This document shows positions 33,361 to 41,597 of a stretch of DNA of 48,555 nt, piece by piece (the first letter of the stretch is position 1; each line of letters opens with the position of its first letter). Location of the stretch: positions 135,377 through 183,931 of the forward strand of contig NZ_LMHT01000012.1 in NCBI RefSeq assembly GCF_001429025.1, given 5' to 3'. A program made the position numbers and the translations under genes. This stretch comes from Phenylobacterium sp. Root700 (GTDB taxonomy: Bacteria; Pseudomonadota; Alphaproteobacteria; Caulobacterales; Caulobacteraceae). The notes under the pieces were generated by a model. It did not search any database. It worked only from the letters and a program-made list of their open reading frames with translations, and was not told where the DNA came from.

Positions 33361-34328
33361 GCGGCGCTCCTTTGGGGTTGGCGGGCGCGTTCGGCGACCC
33401 AGATCTTGACGGTGAGACCCTCGCCGCGTTCCGGCGGCAGGGCGGCGACGCGAACCTTCGACAGGCCGGCCCCATTCAGCCAGCGCTCCATCTCCGGTTC
33501 GGAGAAGCCCAGTCGGCGGTGCTGGTGCTGTTCGCGCAGGAATTCCAGGGCGTGGGGCGCAAAATCGACAATCAGCAGCCGGCCGCCCTCGGCGACCAGC
33601 CGCGAGGCCTCGCGCACGGCGGCGGCGGGGTCGGCCAGATAGTGCAGCACCTGGTGGACCACGACCAGGTCGGCGCTGTGCGGCGGCAACCGGGTTCCGA
33701 AGATGTCGCCGTGGCGCAGCTCGCAGCGCTCCAGGCCCGCCTCGGCCACATGGCTGCGGGCGATGTTCAGCATCTGTTGGGAGAGATCCAGGCCCAGCGC
33801 CGCCTCGGCGTTGGGGCCAAGCAGGGTCAGCATCCGGCCGGTGCCCGAGCCAAGGTCCACCAGCCGTTTGAACGGCCCCGGCCCTGCGGCCTGCAAGATG
33901 GCGTCCTCGACGGCGGTCTCCGAAACATAGAGCGAGCGGATCTCGTCCCAGCGTGCGGCGTTACGCGCGAAGTACTCGCCGGCCTCGGTGGACCGCTCGC
34001 CCCGGACGGACTGCAGCCGCTCGGCGTCGCGCGCCAGGATCGGATCGGCCGGATCGATCGACTTCACGGCCTCGTCGGTCAGGCGCCGCGCCTCGCCCAC
34101 CGCCGCCAGGCGATAGAACACCCAGGCGCCGTCGGGAAAACGCTCGACCAGACCCGCGTCGGCCAGCAGCTTCAAATGACGCGAGACGCGGGGCTGGCTT
34201 TGGTCCAGAACCCGGCAGAGTTCCAGCACCGCCAGCTCTTCACGCGACAGCAGCGCAAGGATACGCAGCCGCGTCGGCTCGCCCGCCGCGCGCAACACAT
34301 CGACCGCCTGGCCCGTAGATAACGTCAT
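33357..34328 (-). CDS. ArsR regulator fused to SAM-methyltransferase domain (SahR-like)
   Basis: A 323-residue fusion. Residues 1-85 are an ArsR winged helix (LRAAGEPTRLRILALLSREELAVLELCRVLDQSQPRVSRHLKLL, in pieces), without the CVC metal site. Residues about 110-320 are a class I SAM-dependent methyltransferase fold with motif I LVDLGSGTG (156-164). This layout and its place above metF/metH match the SahR family, which senses S-adenosylhomocysteine and represses methionine-cycle genes. ATG at 34328 is chosen over GTG 34334: no ribosome site is present for either, and the predicted transcription start falls at that ATG. It leads the operon, so it would control itself and all genes to 26802. 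Confidence 0.92.
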   Translation of the reverse strand: MTLSTGQAVDVLRAAGEPTRLRILALLSREELAVLELCRVLDQSQPRVSRHLKLLADAGLVERFPDGAWVFYRLAAVGEARRLTDEAVKSIDPADPILARDAERLQSVRGERSTEAGEYFARNAARWDEIRSLYVSETAVEDAILQAAGPGPFKRLVDLGSGTGRMLTLLGPNAEAALGLDLSQQMLNIARSHVAEAGLERCELRHGDIFGTRLPPHSADLVVVHQVLHYLADPAAAVREASRLVAEGGRLLIVDFAPHALEFLREQHQHRRLGFSEPEMERWLNGAGLSKVRVAALPPERGEGLTVKIWVAERARQPQRSAA

Positions 34329-34332
34329 GCCC

Positions 34333-34363
34333 ACATAAAGATATCTTTATGTCTTTATGTCAA
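34333..34363 (-). promoter_or_regulatory. SahR-type operator and promoter of met operon
   Basis: ACATAAAGATATCTTTATGT (34333-34352) is a perfect 20-bp palindrome, and an extra half-site CTTTATGT follows at 34353-34360. On the minus strand TTGACA (34358-34363) is a consensus -35 box. Seventeen bases later CTTTAT (34335-34340) is a fair -10 within the palindrome. A bound regulator would cover the spacer and -10. The predicted start point, about 7 bases further on, is the A of the regulator's ATG (34328), implying a leaderless mRNA. Confidence 0.75.
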
Positions 34364-34415
34364 GCCAAGCCAGGGTCGTTGAAGCGCTATCCTAGCACGT
34401 CTCTCGCCGCTGGAG

Positions 34416-35594
34416 TCAGGCCAGGGCGGGCACGGACATCGGATCGGCGTCCTTGTCGTAATCCACCCCCGCCAGACCAAAGCCGAACAGGCGCAGGAAT
34501 TGGGCGCGATACTCCTCGATATCGGCCAGCTCCCCCATGGTCTGCGTGCTCAGCAGCGGCCAGCGGCGCAGGACCTCGGCCTGGACCGGGGCCGAGAGCT
34601 CCCAGTCGTCCACCCGCAAGCGGCCGGCCTTGTCAGTCTCCGAGCCCAGCGCGAAGCGGGTGCGGAACAGTCGGTCGATCTGCTCGATGCAGCCCTCGTG
34701 CAGCCCCATCTCCTTCATCACCGAAAACAGCACGGTGCCGTAGAGCGGCACGACCGGGATCGCCGAACTGGCCTGGGTCACCACCGCCTTCAGCGCCACG
34801 ACGCGGGCGGCGTCAGGCCCCAGCCGCTCGCGCAGCGTCGCGGCCATGCGGTCGACGTCCTCCTTGGCCTTGCCGAGCGTGCCATGCCAGTAGATCGGCC
34901 AGGTCAGGTCCGAGCCCAGATAGGTGTAGTTGAGCGTGCGGAAGCCATCGGCCAGCACCCCGGCGGCCTGCAGGGCGTCGATCCACATGCCCCAGTCTTC
35001 GCCGCCCATGACGGCCACGGTCGCGGCGGCCTCCTCGTCGGTGGCGGGCAGGATTTCGGTCTCGTAGACCTCGCCCTTCTCGGTGTTCAGCGTCTTCAGC
35101 CGGACGGCCTCGCCCAGCGGCTTGATCGCCGAGCGCAGCAGCTCCCCGGTCTTCGGATGGGTCCGGGCCGGCGCGGCCATGCTGTAGACCAGCAGGTCGA
35201 CCTGGCCGAACTGGGCGCGCACGGCCTCGATCACCTGTTGCTTCAGCTCGTCGGAGAAGGCGTCGCCCTCGATGGTCAGCGCCTCCTGCCCCGCCGCGCG
35301 AGCTTCCTGCTCGAAGGCCCGGTTGTTGTACCAGCCGGCGCTCGCGGTCTTGGTCTCGGTCGGAGCCTTCTCGAAGGAAACGCCGATGGTCCGCGCGCCA
35401 CCCGCGAAGGTGGTCACGATGCGCGAGGCCAGCCCGTAGCCGGTGGAGCAGCCGAGCACGAGGACGCGCTTGGGCAGCCCCTCGATCGCCCCCTGCCCCC
35501 GGACATGCGCGATCTGCTCATGCACGTTCGTGGCGCAGCCTTCCGGATGGGCGGTCGTGCAGATGAAACCGCGGATACGTGGCTGAATGATCAT
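34416..35594 (-). CDS. fabV: FabV-type trans-2-enoyl-ACP/CoA reductase
   Basis: A 392-residue NADH-dependent enoyl reductase of the FabV family, which finishes each round of fatty-acid elongation and is naturally less sensitive to triclosan. Seen are the start MIIQPRIRGFICTTAHPEGC, the NAD loop VLGCSTGYGLASRI, and the catalytic Tyr-x8-Lys pair at Y235 and K244 (YWHGTLGKAK), same numbering as studied FabV enzymes. The C-terminus ends in RLFGFGLAGVDYDKDADP, the family's flavin-free tail. ATG at 35594 has GGGAAG upstream. The gene ends just above the met operon promoter. Nothing nearby shows that it is the sole enoyl reductase. Confidence 0.95.
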   Translation of the reverse strand: MIIQPRIRGFICTTAHPEGCATNVHEQIAHVRGQGAIEGLPKRVLVLGCSTGYGLASRIVTTFAGGARTIGVSFEKAPTETKTASAGWYNNRAFEQEARAAGQEALTIEGDAFSDELKQQVIEAVRAQFGQVDLLVYSMAAPARTHPKTGELLRSAIKPLGEAVRLKTLNTEKGEVYETEILPATDEEAAATVAVMGGEDWGMWIDALQAAGVLADGFRTLNYTYLGSDLTWPIYWHGTLGKAKEDVDRMAATLRERLGPDAARVVALKAVVTQASSAIPVVPLYGTVLFSVMKEMGLHEGCIEQIDRLFRTRFALGSETDKAGRLRVDDWELSAPVQAEVLRRWPLLSTQTMGELADIEEYRAQFLRLFGFGLAGVDYDKDADPMSVPALA

Positions 35595-35699
35595 GGCTTC
35601 CCAGGGCTGAGGGCTAGGCGTGAGTCGGTCGTAAGACCCCGCCTTTACCCGCCATCGTATCAGAGCGCAGCCCCGTCGAAAGCACCCGCCGCCCGGCGA

Positions 35700-35990
35700 T
35701 CAGCTCCGCGCCGAGATGGCTGCGAGCGTCATCGCCCTGGCGACGCTGTCTTCGCCAAGGCGGCGCGCGAGATCGCGCACGCCAGGCGGATAGGCCTCGC
35801 CGCCCTTGGCGATCTCCTCGGCGAGCCGCCGGGTCTGGTCCAGGCTGGCGGTCAGGGCGTCGATATGCTCCCGCGCCAGGCGCTTGGCTTCGGCCTGAAG
35901 CTGCGCAACCCGCTCGGCTAACCCTGCGGGCGGCGCCCGCGAGGCGTCGTTCAAAAGATCGCTCGTCACGACGCGGAGAGGCGTGGACAT
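35700..35990 (-). CDS. small hypothetical helical protein
   Basis: A 96-residue protein I do not recognise. It is predicted to be helical throughout (GLAERVAQLQAEAKRLAREH, SLDQTRRLAEEIAKGG), probably with a coiled coil at about 24-60. There is no signal peptide or membrane helix. The start ATG at 35990 has GAAGGAAG about 7 bases upstream, which supports translation. Similar short helical proteins are common in alphaproteobacteria. It lies upstream of fabV on the same strand, 105 bases away. Confidence 0.6.
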   Translation of the reverse strand: MSTPLRVVTSDLLNDASRAPPAGLAERVAQLQAEAKRLAREHIDALTASLDQTRRLAEEIAKGGEAYPPGVRDLARRLGEDSVARAMTLAAISARS

Positions 35991-36116
35991 GGCCCTACTT
36001 CCTTCAACGCTGCGTCAGTCCGCAGCCATTGAGGCCGTTGTGGAGGATCGCGGCTGAACGCACTTTGAGGCCCCGGTTGCCCGGCGTTCATAAACTTGAC
36101 CGTAGGGGCCCAGACC

Positions 36117-37130
36117 TCAGTCCAGGCGGATCACGACCTTCCCGAGATGGGCGCCGCTTTCAAGATGGGCGAAGGCTTCGCGCGCTTCGTCAAAGGCGAA
36201 GACGCGGTCGATCACCGGCTTCAGGCCGCTCGCCGCGACGGCGCGATTGAGGTCCAGCAAGGCGGCGCGGTCGCCCACGGTGATATTGCGGAACGATGCG
36301 CCGCTGGCCTTGAGCTGGAAGAAGTCGACGCCGGGGTTCTCGGTGCTCAGGAAGCCGATGGAGGTGATCTCGCCGCCAACCGCTACCGCGCGCAGGGACT
36401 GGGCGATGGTTCCGGGGCCGCCGACCTCGACCACGCGGTCCACGCCCCGGCCATCCGTCAGCGCGCGAACCTGCCGCCCCCACTGCGGTTCGTCGACGTA
36501 GTTCACGACGTGCGCGGCGCCCAGCGCCTTCAACTGATCGGCCTTGGCCGCGCTGGAGGTGGTGGCGATCACCGTGGCGCCCACCGCGCGGGCCAGCTGC
36601 AAGGCGAAGACCGAGACCCCGCCGCTGCCTTGCACCAGAACCGTATGCCCGGCGCGAATGGGCGTGGCCCCCGTCAGGGCCGTCCAGGCGGTGAGGCCGG
36701 CGCAGGGCAGCGTGCAGGCCTCCTCGTAGGACAAGGCGTCGGGTACCCGGACCACGGCCTCCTGGCTGATCGCCTTCAGATCGCAGAGCCAGCCGTCGCT
36801 CTCGGCGCCGTAGGTGTCGCTGGCGATCGTGGACGGCATCTCGCCGCCGAACCAGCGCGGATGGAACGCGCCCATCACCCGGTCGCCGACCTTGAGCGCG
36901 CGGACGCCTTCGCCAACCGCCACGATTTCCCCCGCCGCGTCGCTGACGGGGATCAGGCCGGGGACGCACTTCCGCGGATAGGTCCCCCGCAGCATGGCGA
37001 GATCGCGGAAATTCAGAGACACCGCGTGCACGCGGACCAGCACTTCGCCGCGCTGCGGCTGCGGGTCGGCCTCCTCGCGCAGGCGAAGTTCGTCCAGGCT
37101 GTCGAAGCTGTCGAAACGGTAAGCGCGCAT
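36117..37130 (-). CDS. MDR-family NAD(P)-dependent oxidoreductase (zinc-less)
   Basis: A 337-residue medium-chain dehydrogenase/reductase. The N-terminal GroES-like part has VLVRVHAVSLNFRDLAMLRGTYP (the SLNFRD pattern of quinone-reductase-like members, without the catalytic zinc cysteine). The Rossmann loop is VLVQGSGGVSVFALQLARAVGA, followed by GVDRVVEVGGPGTIAQSL. Members reduce quinones, enones or alcohols with NADPH. ATG at 37130 matches the family start (MRAYRF). It is divergent from an HxlR regulator with an inverted repeat between, so it is the likely regulated gene. Confidence 0.9.
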   Translation of the reverse strand: MRAYRFDSFDSLDELRLREEADPQPQRGEVLVRVHAVSLNFRDLAMLRGTYPRKCVPGLIPVSDAAGEIVAVGEGVRALKVGDRVMGAFHPRWFGGEMPSTIASDTYGAESDGWLCDLKAISQEAVVRVPDALSYEEACTLPCAGLTAWTALTGATPIRAGHTVLVQGSGGVSVFALQLARAVGATVIATTSSAAKADQLKALGAAHVVNYVDEPQWGRQVRALTDGRGVDRVVEVGGPGTIAQSLRAVAVGGEITSIGFLSTENPGVDFFQLKASGASFRNITVGDRAALLDLNRAVAASGLKPVIDRVFAFDEAREAFAHLESGAHLGKVVIRLD

Positions 37131-37173
37131 GCTGATCTCGTATTTGGAGGGGGCGGCGGGAGGGTCTAAGGCA

Positions 37174-37233
37174 TCTAGGCGACACGCTCTCGATCTGACA
37201 AGAACGGACGAAAAAGTGCGCCAGTCACCTAGA
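37174..37233. promoter_or_regulatory. HxlR-type inverted repeat in divergent gap
   Basis: TCTAGGCGAC (37174-37183) and GTCACCTAGA (37224-37233) are inverted copies with one mismatch, centres 50 bp apart. The right copy sits over the ribosome site of the HxlR gene. It is the only strong symmetry in the 112-bp gap. Confidence 0.5.
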
Positions 37234-37242
37234 GGTAAGCTC

Positions 37243-37638
37243 ATGTCCGACCCCCGCCTGGCCGAACCGAAGTTCCCCAAGATCGCCTGCGTCGAGGACG
37301 TGGAGGACGCCATCTCCATCCTGGAAGGGCGCTGGAAGATGCTGATCGTGGCGCATCTCTACGGGGAACCGGTGTTGCGCTTCTCAGAGCTGCGCCGGGC
37401 GATCCCGCAGGTCTCGCAAAAGATGCTGATCCAGCAGCTACGCGGCCTGGAGGACGATGGGGTGGTGATGCGCACCATCTACCCGCAGGTGCCGCCCAAG
37501 GTGGAATATCAGCTTACCGAGCTTGGACGAGGCCTTGGCCCGGTGTTCCTGGCGCTCCTCGATTGGGCCCAACTTCGCCGCGCATCGCTCGGCGAGGGAG
37601 ACGTCGCGGAGGACGAAAGCCCTGGGCTTCAGAATTGA
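37243..37638 (+). CDS. HxlR-family regulator
   Basis: A 131-residue HxlR winged helix regulator. The family core is ISILEGRWKMLIVAHLYGEPVLRFSELRRAIPQVSQKMLIQQLRGLEDDGVVMRTIYPQVPPKVEYQLTELG (in pieces, residues 25-95). Cysteine C17 (KIACVEDVED) is at the position used for redox or electrophile sensing in some HxlR proteins. ATG at 37243 has GAGGT 7 bases upstream. It is divergent from the MDR oxidoreductase, so a quinone- or aldehyde-sensing pair like YodB/HypR systems is plausible. Confidence 0.9.
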   Translation: MSDPRLAEPKFPKIACVEDVEDAISILEGRWKMLIVAHLYGEPVLRFSELRRAIPQVSQKMLIQQLRGLEDDGVVMRTIYPQVPPKVEYQLTELGRGLGPVFLALLDWAQLRRASLGEGDVAEDESPGLQN

Positions 37639-37716
37639 CGCCCCGACGCGAGCGCAGCCATCGCCCGTGAGCGGACGCTCGTAATGTCTACAAGGGGTGG
37701 ACTGCGGACCGTTCAG

Positions 37717-38757
37717 TCAATGGTCTCTCGGTGAACCTCGAACTGCTGCAACGACCGATTGGATAGCCTCGATCACCACCTCGGGAGCGTCGTCCTGGAT
37801 CATGTGTCCTGAGCCGGCGACGAGCTGGAACTTGCCTTCGCTCGATTGTCCCGCCGGTTCGCGCTGCAAACGAAGTCTGATGGCTTTGCTCTCATCCCAC
37901 CTCGGGCGCCCGCTGAGTGGTTTGGGGGGATCTGACACCAAAACGATCATCGGCAGAGCTCCGAAATCGCGTTGCTTGGGCCCGGCCTGGGCCGAGTCGA
38001 GGCTGTCGCCATTCGCGTCGGTCATCAGGCTGCGAAGTTCCGAGAGGTTAGCCGCGATGTACTTGGCCTTGCCCCAACGTCGGTTCAGTTCGTCGTGGAA
38101 GGCGGGATCCGGGCCAGGCGGATCTTCCAGGCAATTGGCGGGACTGCGGGCAGCTGTCAGATCGCCTTCTTGCGCCGCCGCCAGGCAGGTCTCGCTTTCC
38201 GTGATCGATTTAGCCCAGGCCTTCCGCGTCCCATCCCGCAGCGTCCCATAGGCGGGGCCGTCGCCTGGCTGCACCGGATCCATTAACACCAGGCCGGCCA
38301 CTCGACCGGGATGCAGGTTGGCAAAATGGGTGGCGTACAGCCCGCCCAACGAATGACCGACCAGCACGATGGGTCCGGAGATCGGCGCCTTTTGGAGTAG
38401 CAACGCTAGATCCGCCACCGCGTTATCGGCGTCCGATCGACGCCGCGCGGCGTCGCTGAGTCCGTAGCCGGCCCGATCATAGGAGCAAACTCGGGTGAAG
38501 GCTCCAACCCGAGCCTGCACTTTGCGCCAAGCCAAGGAGTCATCGCCAAAGCCCGACTCCAGAAGCACCGTTGGGGCGCCTTGGCCTAGACAAACGAGAT
38601 TTAGGTGACGGCCGGGCTCCACAGCTACGGCTTGGCGCGTACTCGCGTAGAAGGCAGGGTCCAGCTCATCGACGCCAATGTATTGGGGCGGCTGAGCCAT
38701 GGCGGATGTGTGCGCAGCCGATAGAGAAACCGCAATCGCTAGGCATGACATTTTCAT
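37717..38757 (-). CDS. exported alpha/beta hydrolase
   Basis: A 346-residue alpha/beta hydrolase with a signal peptide (MKMSCLAIAVSLSAAHTSAMAQ). The nucleophile elbow is GHSLGG, the oxyanion segment is VLLESGFGDDSLAWRKVQ with VCSYDRAGYGLSD, and the base is in SGHMIQDDAPEVV. Esterase or peptidase-like action in the periplasm is likely; the substrate is open. ATG at 38757 matches the signal peptide. Its codon choice is less GC-biased than in its neighbours (many third-position A and T), which may mean recent arrival. It is convergent with the HxlR gene. Confidence 0.87.
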   Translation of the reverse strand: MKMSCLAIAVSLSAAHTSAMAQPPQYIGVDELDPAFYASTRQAVAVEPGRHLNLVCLGQGAPTVLLESGFGDDSLAWRKVQARVGAFTRVCSYDRAGYGLSDAARRRSDADNAVADLALLLQKAPISGPIVLVGHSLGGLYATHFANLHPGRVAGLVLMDPVQPGDGPAYGTLRDGTRKAWAKSITESETCLAAAQEGDLTAARSPANCLEDPPGPDPAFHDELNRRWGKAKYIAANLSELRSLMTDANGDSLDSAQAGPKQRDFGALPMIVLVSDPPKPLSGRPRWDESKAIRLRLQREPAGQSSEGKFQLVAGSGHMIQDDAPEVVIEAIQSVVAAVRGSPRDH

Positions 38758-38834
38758 GGCGCTCAAATGAACCCAGGCCGTCAGTCTTGGATGGGTTCGA
38801 CGCCCGGCGAACAAACCGGGGCCGACCCAAACTT

Positions 38835-39776
38835 CTACGCCGCGACCGGGCTCATCACCGGTTCGCCCACCAGGAACAGCCGCACGTTTTCCAACGCCTG
38901 GGCGACCATGCGCACCACCGAATCCGAGGTGCCGCCCGCCGAGTGCGGGGTCAGCACGGCGTTCGGCACGTCGGCCCAGCGCTGGGCCGGGGTTGGTTCG
39001 GTCTCGAAGACATCAAGGCCGGCGCGGCCCAGCCGCCCGTCCTTCAGGGCCGCGATCAGGGCGTCCTCGTCGATGATCGAGCCACGGGCCACATTGACGA
39101 TCATGCCGCGCGCGCCGACCGCCTCGATCACCGCCTGATCGACCATCTTGCGGTTGGTCTCGTCGGCGCGGCAGGCCACCACCAGGACGTCGCTGTCGGC
39201 CGCCAGTTTCAGCAGGCTCTCGGCGCGCGGCCGGCCGACGCCCGGCTTCTCGCGCGGCCCCCACCAGGCGACCTCCATGCCGAAGGCCTCGGCGCGCACC
39301 GCCACCGCCTCGCCGATGGCGCCCAGTCCCATCACGCCTAGCTTGCGGCCGCGCAGGCTCGGGCGCGGTCCCATCCGCTCGCCCTTCTGCCAGCCGCCGC
39401 TGCGCACCATCGCCTCGCCGGCCGTCAGATTGCGCCAGCCGGCGATCATCAGGCCGATCGCGTGGTCGGCCACGTCCTCGGCGTTGAGGCCCTGGGCATG
39501 GGTCACTTCCAGACCGCGCGCCCGGCACCAGGGCACGTCGACCCCGTCATAGCCGACGCTGACACAGGCGATGAGGCCGAGCTTCGGCAGGCTTTCCAGG
39601 AACTCCGCCGGCAACGCGATCTCGCCCGCGTGCACGATCGCGCGAACCTCCGCCGCCTGCTGCGGGGTCATCTCCCAACGCCGCGCAACCTCGTACCCCT
39701 GCGCCTCCAGCGCCTGTTGCATCGGCGACAGCATCTGGTTGGAAAGCAGGACGACGGGCTTGGGCGAGCTGATCAT
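38835..39776 (-). CDS. D-isomer 2-hydroxyacid dehydrogenase (glyoxylate/hydroxypyruvate reductase type)
   Basis: A 313-residue NAD(P)-dependent dehydrogenase of the D-2-hydroxyacid family. The Rossmann loop is LGVMGLGAIGEAVAVRAEAFG. The catalytic set is Arg in VNVARGSIIDEDAL, Glu in LDVFETEP and His in LTPHSAGG. The Asn-Ala-Glu-Asp-Val-Ala-Asp-His segment before the cofactor domain is also typical. Glyoxylate or hydroxypyruvate reduction is the usual reaction of proteins with this pattern, but others use different 2-oxoacids. The start ATG at 39776 has GGAG upstream. It is divergent from the kinase-like gene across 51 bases. Confidence 0.92.
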   Translation of the reverse strand: MISSPKPVVLLSNQMLSPMQQALEAQGYEVARRWEMTPQQAAEVRAIVHAGEIALPAEFLESLPKLGLIACVSVGYDGVDVPWCRARGLEVTHAQGLNAEDVADHAIGLMIAGWRNLTAGEAMVRSGGWQKGERMGPRPSLRGRKLGVMGLGAIGEAVAVRAEAFGMEVAWWGPREKPGVGRPRAESLLKLAADSDVLVVACRADETNRKMVDQAVIEAVGARGMIVNVARGSIIDEDALIAALKDGRLGRAGLDVFETEPTPAQRWADVPNAVLTPHSAGGTSDSVVRMVAQALENVRLFLVGEPVMSPVAA

Positions 39777-39827
39777 GGGGTTCTCCGAACTCTGGCTATC
39801 CTATAGCCACGGTGGAGGGAGGACGTC

Positions 39828-40337
39828 ATGCGCCGCATCGTGATCCTCGGCAATTCGGGGTCGGGCAAGTCCACCCTTGCCCGAAAGCTGGGCGCCAAGC
39901 TGGCCCTGCCGGTGATCCACCTCGACGTCCTGTTCTATGAACCCGGCTGGAAACCTGGCGATTTGGGACGCTTCCGCGAGCGGGTGACCGGGGCCCTGGC
40001 CGGGGACGCCTGGATCGTCGACGGCAATTTCCTGTCGCTCACCGGCGACCTTTGCCTGCCGCGCGCCGACACCATCCTCTGGATCGAACAGCCACGCTGG
40101 CGCTCGCTGGCGCGCGCCGCCTGGCGCAGCATCCACCAGCGGGGGCGCGGGCGAGCCGACCTTCCGGCGGGATGCCGTGACAGCCTGGACCGCGAGACCC
40201 TGACCTACATCTGGACCTTCGACCGCGTCGCCCGGCGCAACATCGAGCACATCCTCGCCCACCAGGTTCCCAGCCGGCCGGTCCGCCGCCTGCACGGGGA
40301 TCGCGAGGTGGCGGCGTTCCTGGACCAGGCCGGATGA
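39828..40337 (+). CDS. P-loop kinase-like protein (FlaR-type)
   Basis: A 169-residue P-loop protein with Walker A GNSGSGKST (residues 8-16), then LALPVIHLDVLFYEPGW and WIVDGNF, the pattern of the adenylate-kinase-like group often called DNA topology modulation protein FlaR. The name is historic; a small-molecule kinase role is more likely. The start is ATG at 39828 with GGAGGGAGG upstream. The stop overlaps the next ATG as ATGA, so it is coupled to the MFS transporter. Confidence 0.87.
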   Translation: MRRIVILGNSGSGKSTLARKLGAKLALPVIHLDVLFYEPGWKPGDLGRFRERVTGALAGDAWIVDGNFLSLTGDLCLPRADTILWIEQPRWRSLARAAWRSIHQRGRGRADLPAGCRDSLDRETLTYIWTFDRVARRNIEHILAHQVPSRPVRRLHGDREVAAFLDQAG

Positions 40338-41563
40338 ACCTGACCGGCCACGTCACGTTCCAAAAACTCTGGGCCGCCCAAGCGGTCTCGGCGTTCGGCG
40401 CGCGGATCACCCGCGAGGGCCTGCCGATCATGGCGGTCGTGACCCTCGGCGCCGGGGCCGCGACGCTGGGCGTCCTGGCCGCCGTGGCCAGCGGCGCAGC
40501 CTTGGTCGCCGCGCTGGCGGCCGGCCCGTTCATCGACCGCCATCGACGCCGGCCGCTGCTGATCGGCGCCGACCTGCTGCGCGCCGCGGTGCTGATCACC
40601 ATTCCCCTCGCCGCCTGGCTGGGCGTCCTCACCCTGCCCCAGGTGTTCGCCGCCGCGGCCCTGGTCGCCGCCGCCAGCGTGGCGTTCGACATCGCCAGCC
40701 ACAGCTATCTGCCCAGCATCATCGGCAAGGCCGAGCTCATCGACGGCAACTCGCGGCTGGCGGCCACCGAGTCCGTGGCCGAGGTCGGCGGACCGGCGCT
40801 GGCCGGCGCGCTGTTCCAATGGCTAAGCGCGCCGATCGCGCTCGCCGCCAACGCCGTCACCTATCTGGCCTCGGCCGGCTTCCTCGCGGCCATCCGAACG
40901 CCTGAGGCCGCGCCCGAGCCATCGCCGCCTGAACACTGGACGCGCGAAGTCACGGAGGGTTTCCGCCTCGCCTGGTCCGACGCCCGCGTGCGTCCGCTGC
41001 TGCTGATGGAGTCGGCCCAGGGCCTGTTCGGCGGCGTGTTCAGCGCTCTCTACGTGCTATTCGCCCTGCGCACGCTCGGGCTCACCCCAGCCATGCTCGG
41101 CCTGGCCATCGGCGCGGGCGGGATTGGAGCCCTGGCCGGCGCCTTCATCGCGCCCCGGCTGGCCCGCCGCCTGGGCCACGGACGCGCCATCGTCCTGGCC
41201 ATGACGGGCGCGGCGCTGGCCGTGCTGATCACGCCGTTCGCGCCGGCCGCGCCGGTCACGGGCCTCGCAGCCCTGATCGTCTCCCAGGTGATCGGCGACG
41301 CGCTCGCCGTGGCCGGCGGCGTCCTGACCGCCAGCCTGCGCCAGACCCTGCTGCCGCAGGCTGTGCTGGGCCGCGTCGCCGGCGCCTTCCACGCCGGAGC
41401 TGGAGCCATGGCGGTGATCGGCGCGCTGGGCGGCGGTCTGCTGGGCCAGGCGATCGGTCCGCGCGCGGCCTTGCTGGTCGCCGCGCTCGGCTTCCTCATC
41501 CCGCCGCTGATCGGCGCCCTGTCGCCGCTGCGGGATTTGGGCGAGAGTGTCGCGGTCGATTGA
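40334..41563 (+). CDS. MFS transporter (EntS/MFS_3 type)
   Basis: A 409-residue transporter with about 12 membrane helices and the MFS_3 pattern seen in enterobactin exporters and macrolide pumps (LTGHVTFQKLWAAQAVSAFGARITREGLP, IDRHRRRPLLIGADLLRA, FDIASHSYLPSIIGKAELIDGNSRLAATESVAEVGGPALAGALFQWL, read in pieces). It would export a small molecule with proton influx. The start overlaps the upstream kinase gene (ATGA). Substrate unknown; no siderophore genes are nearby. Confidence 0.92.
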   Translation: MNLTGHVTFQKLWAAQAVSAFGARITREGLPIMAVVTLGAGAATLGVLAAVASGAALVAALAAGPFIDRHRRRPLLIGADLLRAAVLITIPLAAWLGVLTLPQVFAAAALVAAASVAFDIASHSYLPSIIGKAELIDGNSRLAATESVAEVGGPALAGALFQWLSAPIALAANAVTYLASAGFLAAIRTPEAAPEPSPPEHWTREVTEGFRLAWSDARVRPLLLMESAQGLFGGVFSALYVLFALRTLGLTPAMLGLAIGAGGIGALAGAFIAPRLARRLGHGRAIVLAMTGAALAVLITPFAPAAPVTGLAALIVSQVIGDALAVAGGVLTASLRQTLLPQAVLGRVAGAFHAGAGAMAVIGALGGGLLGQAIGPRAALLVAALGFLIPPLIGALSPLRDLGESVAVD

Positions 41564-41597
41564 CGAGCGCCCACGCGCTTCCGATCTGAGGACCATG

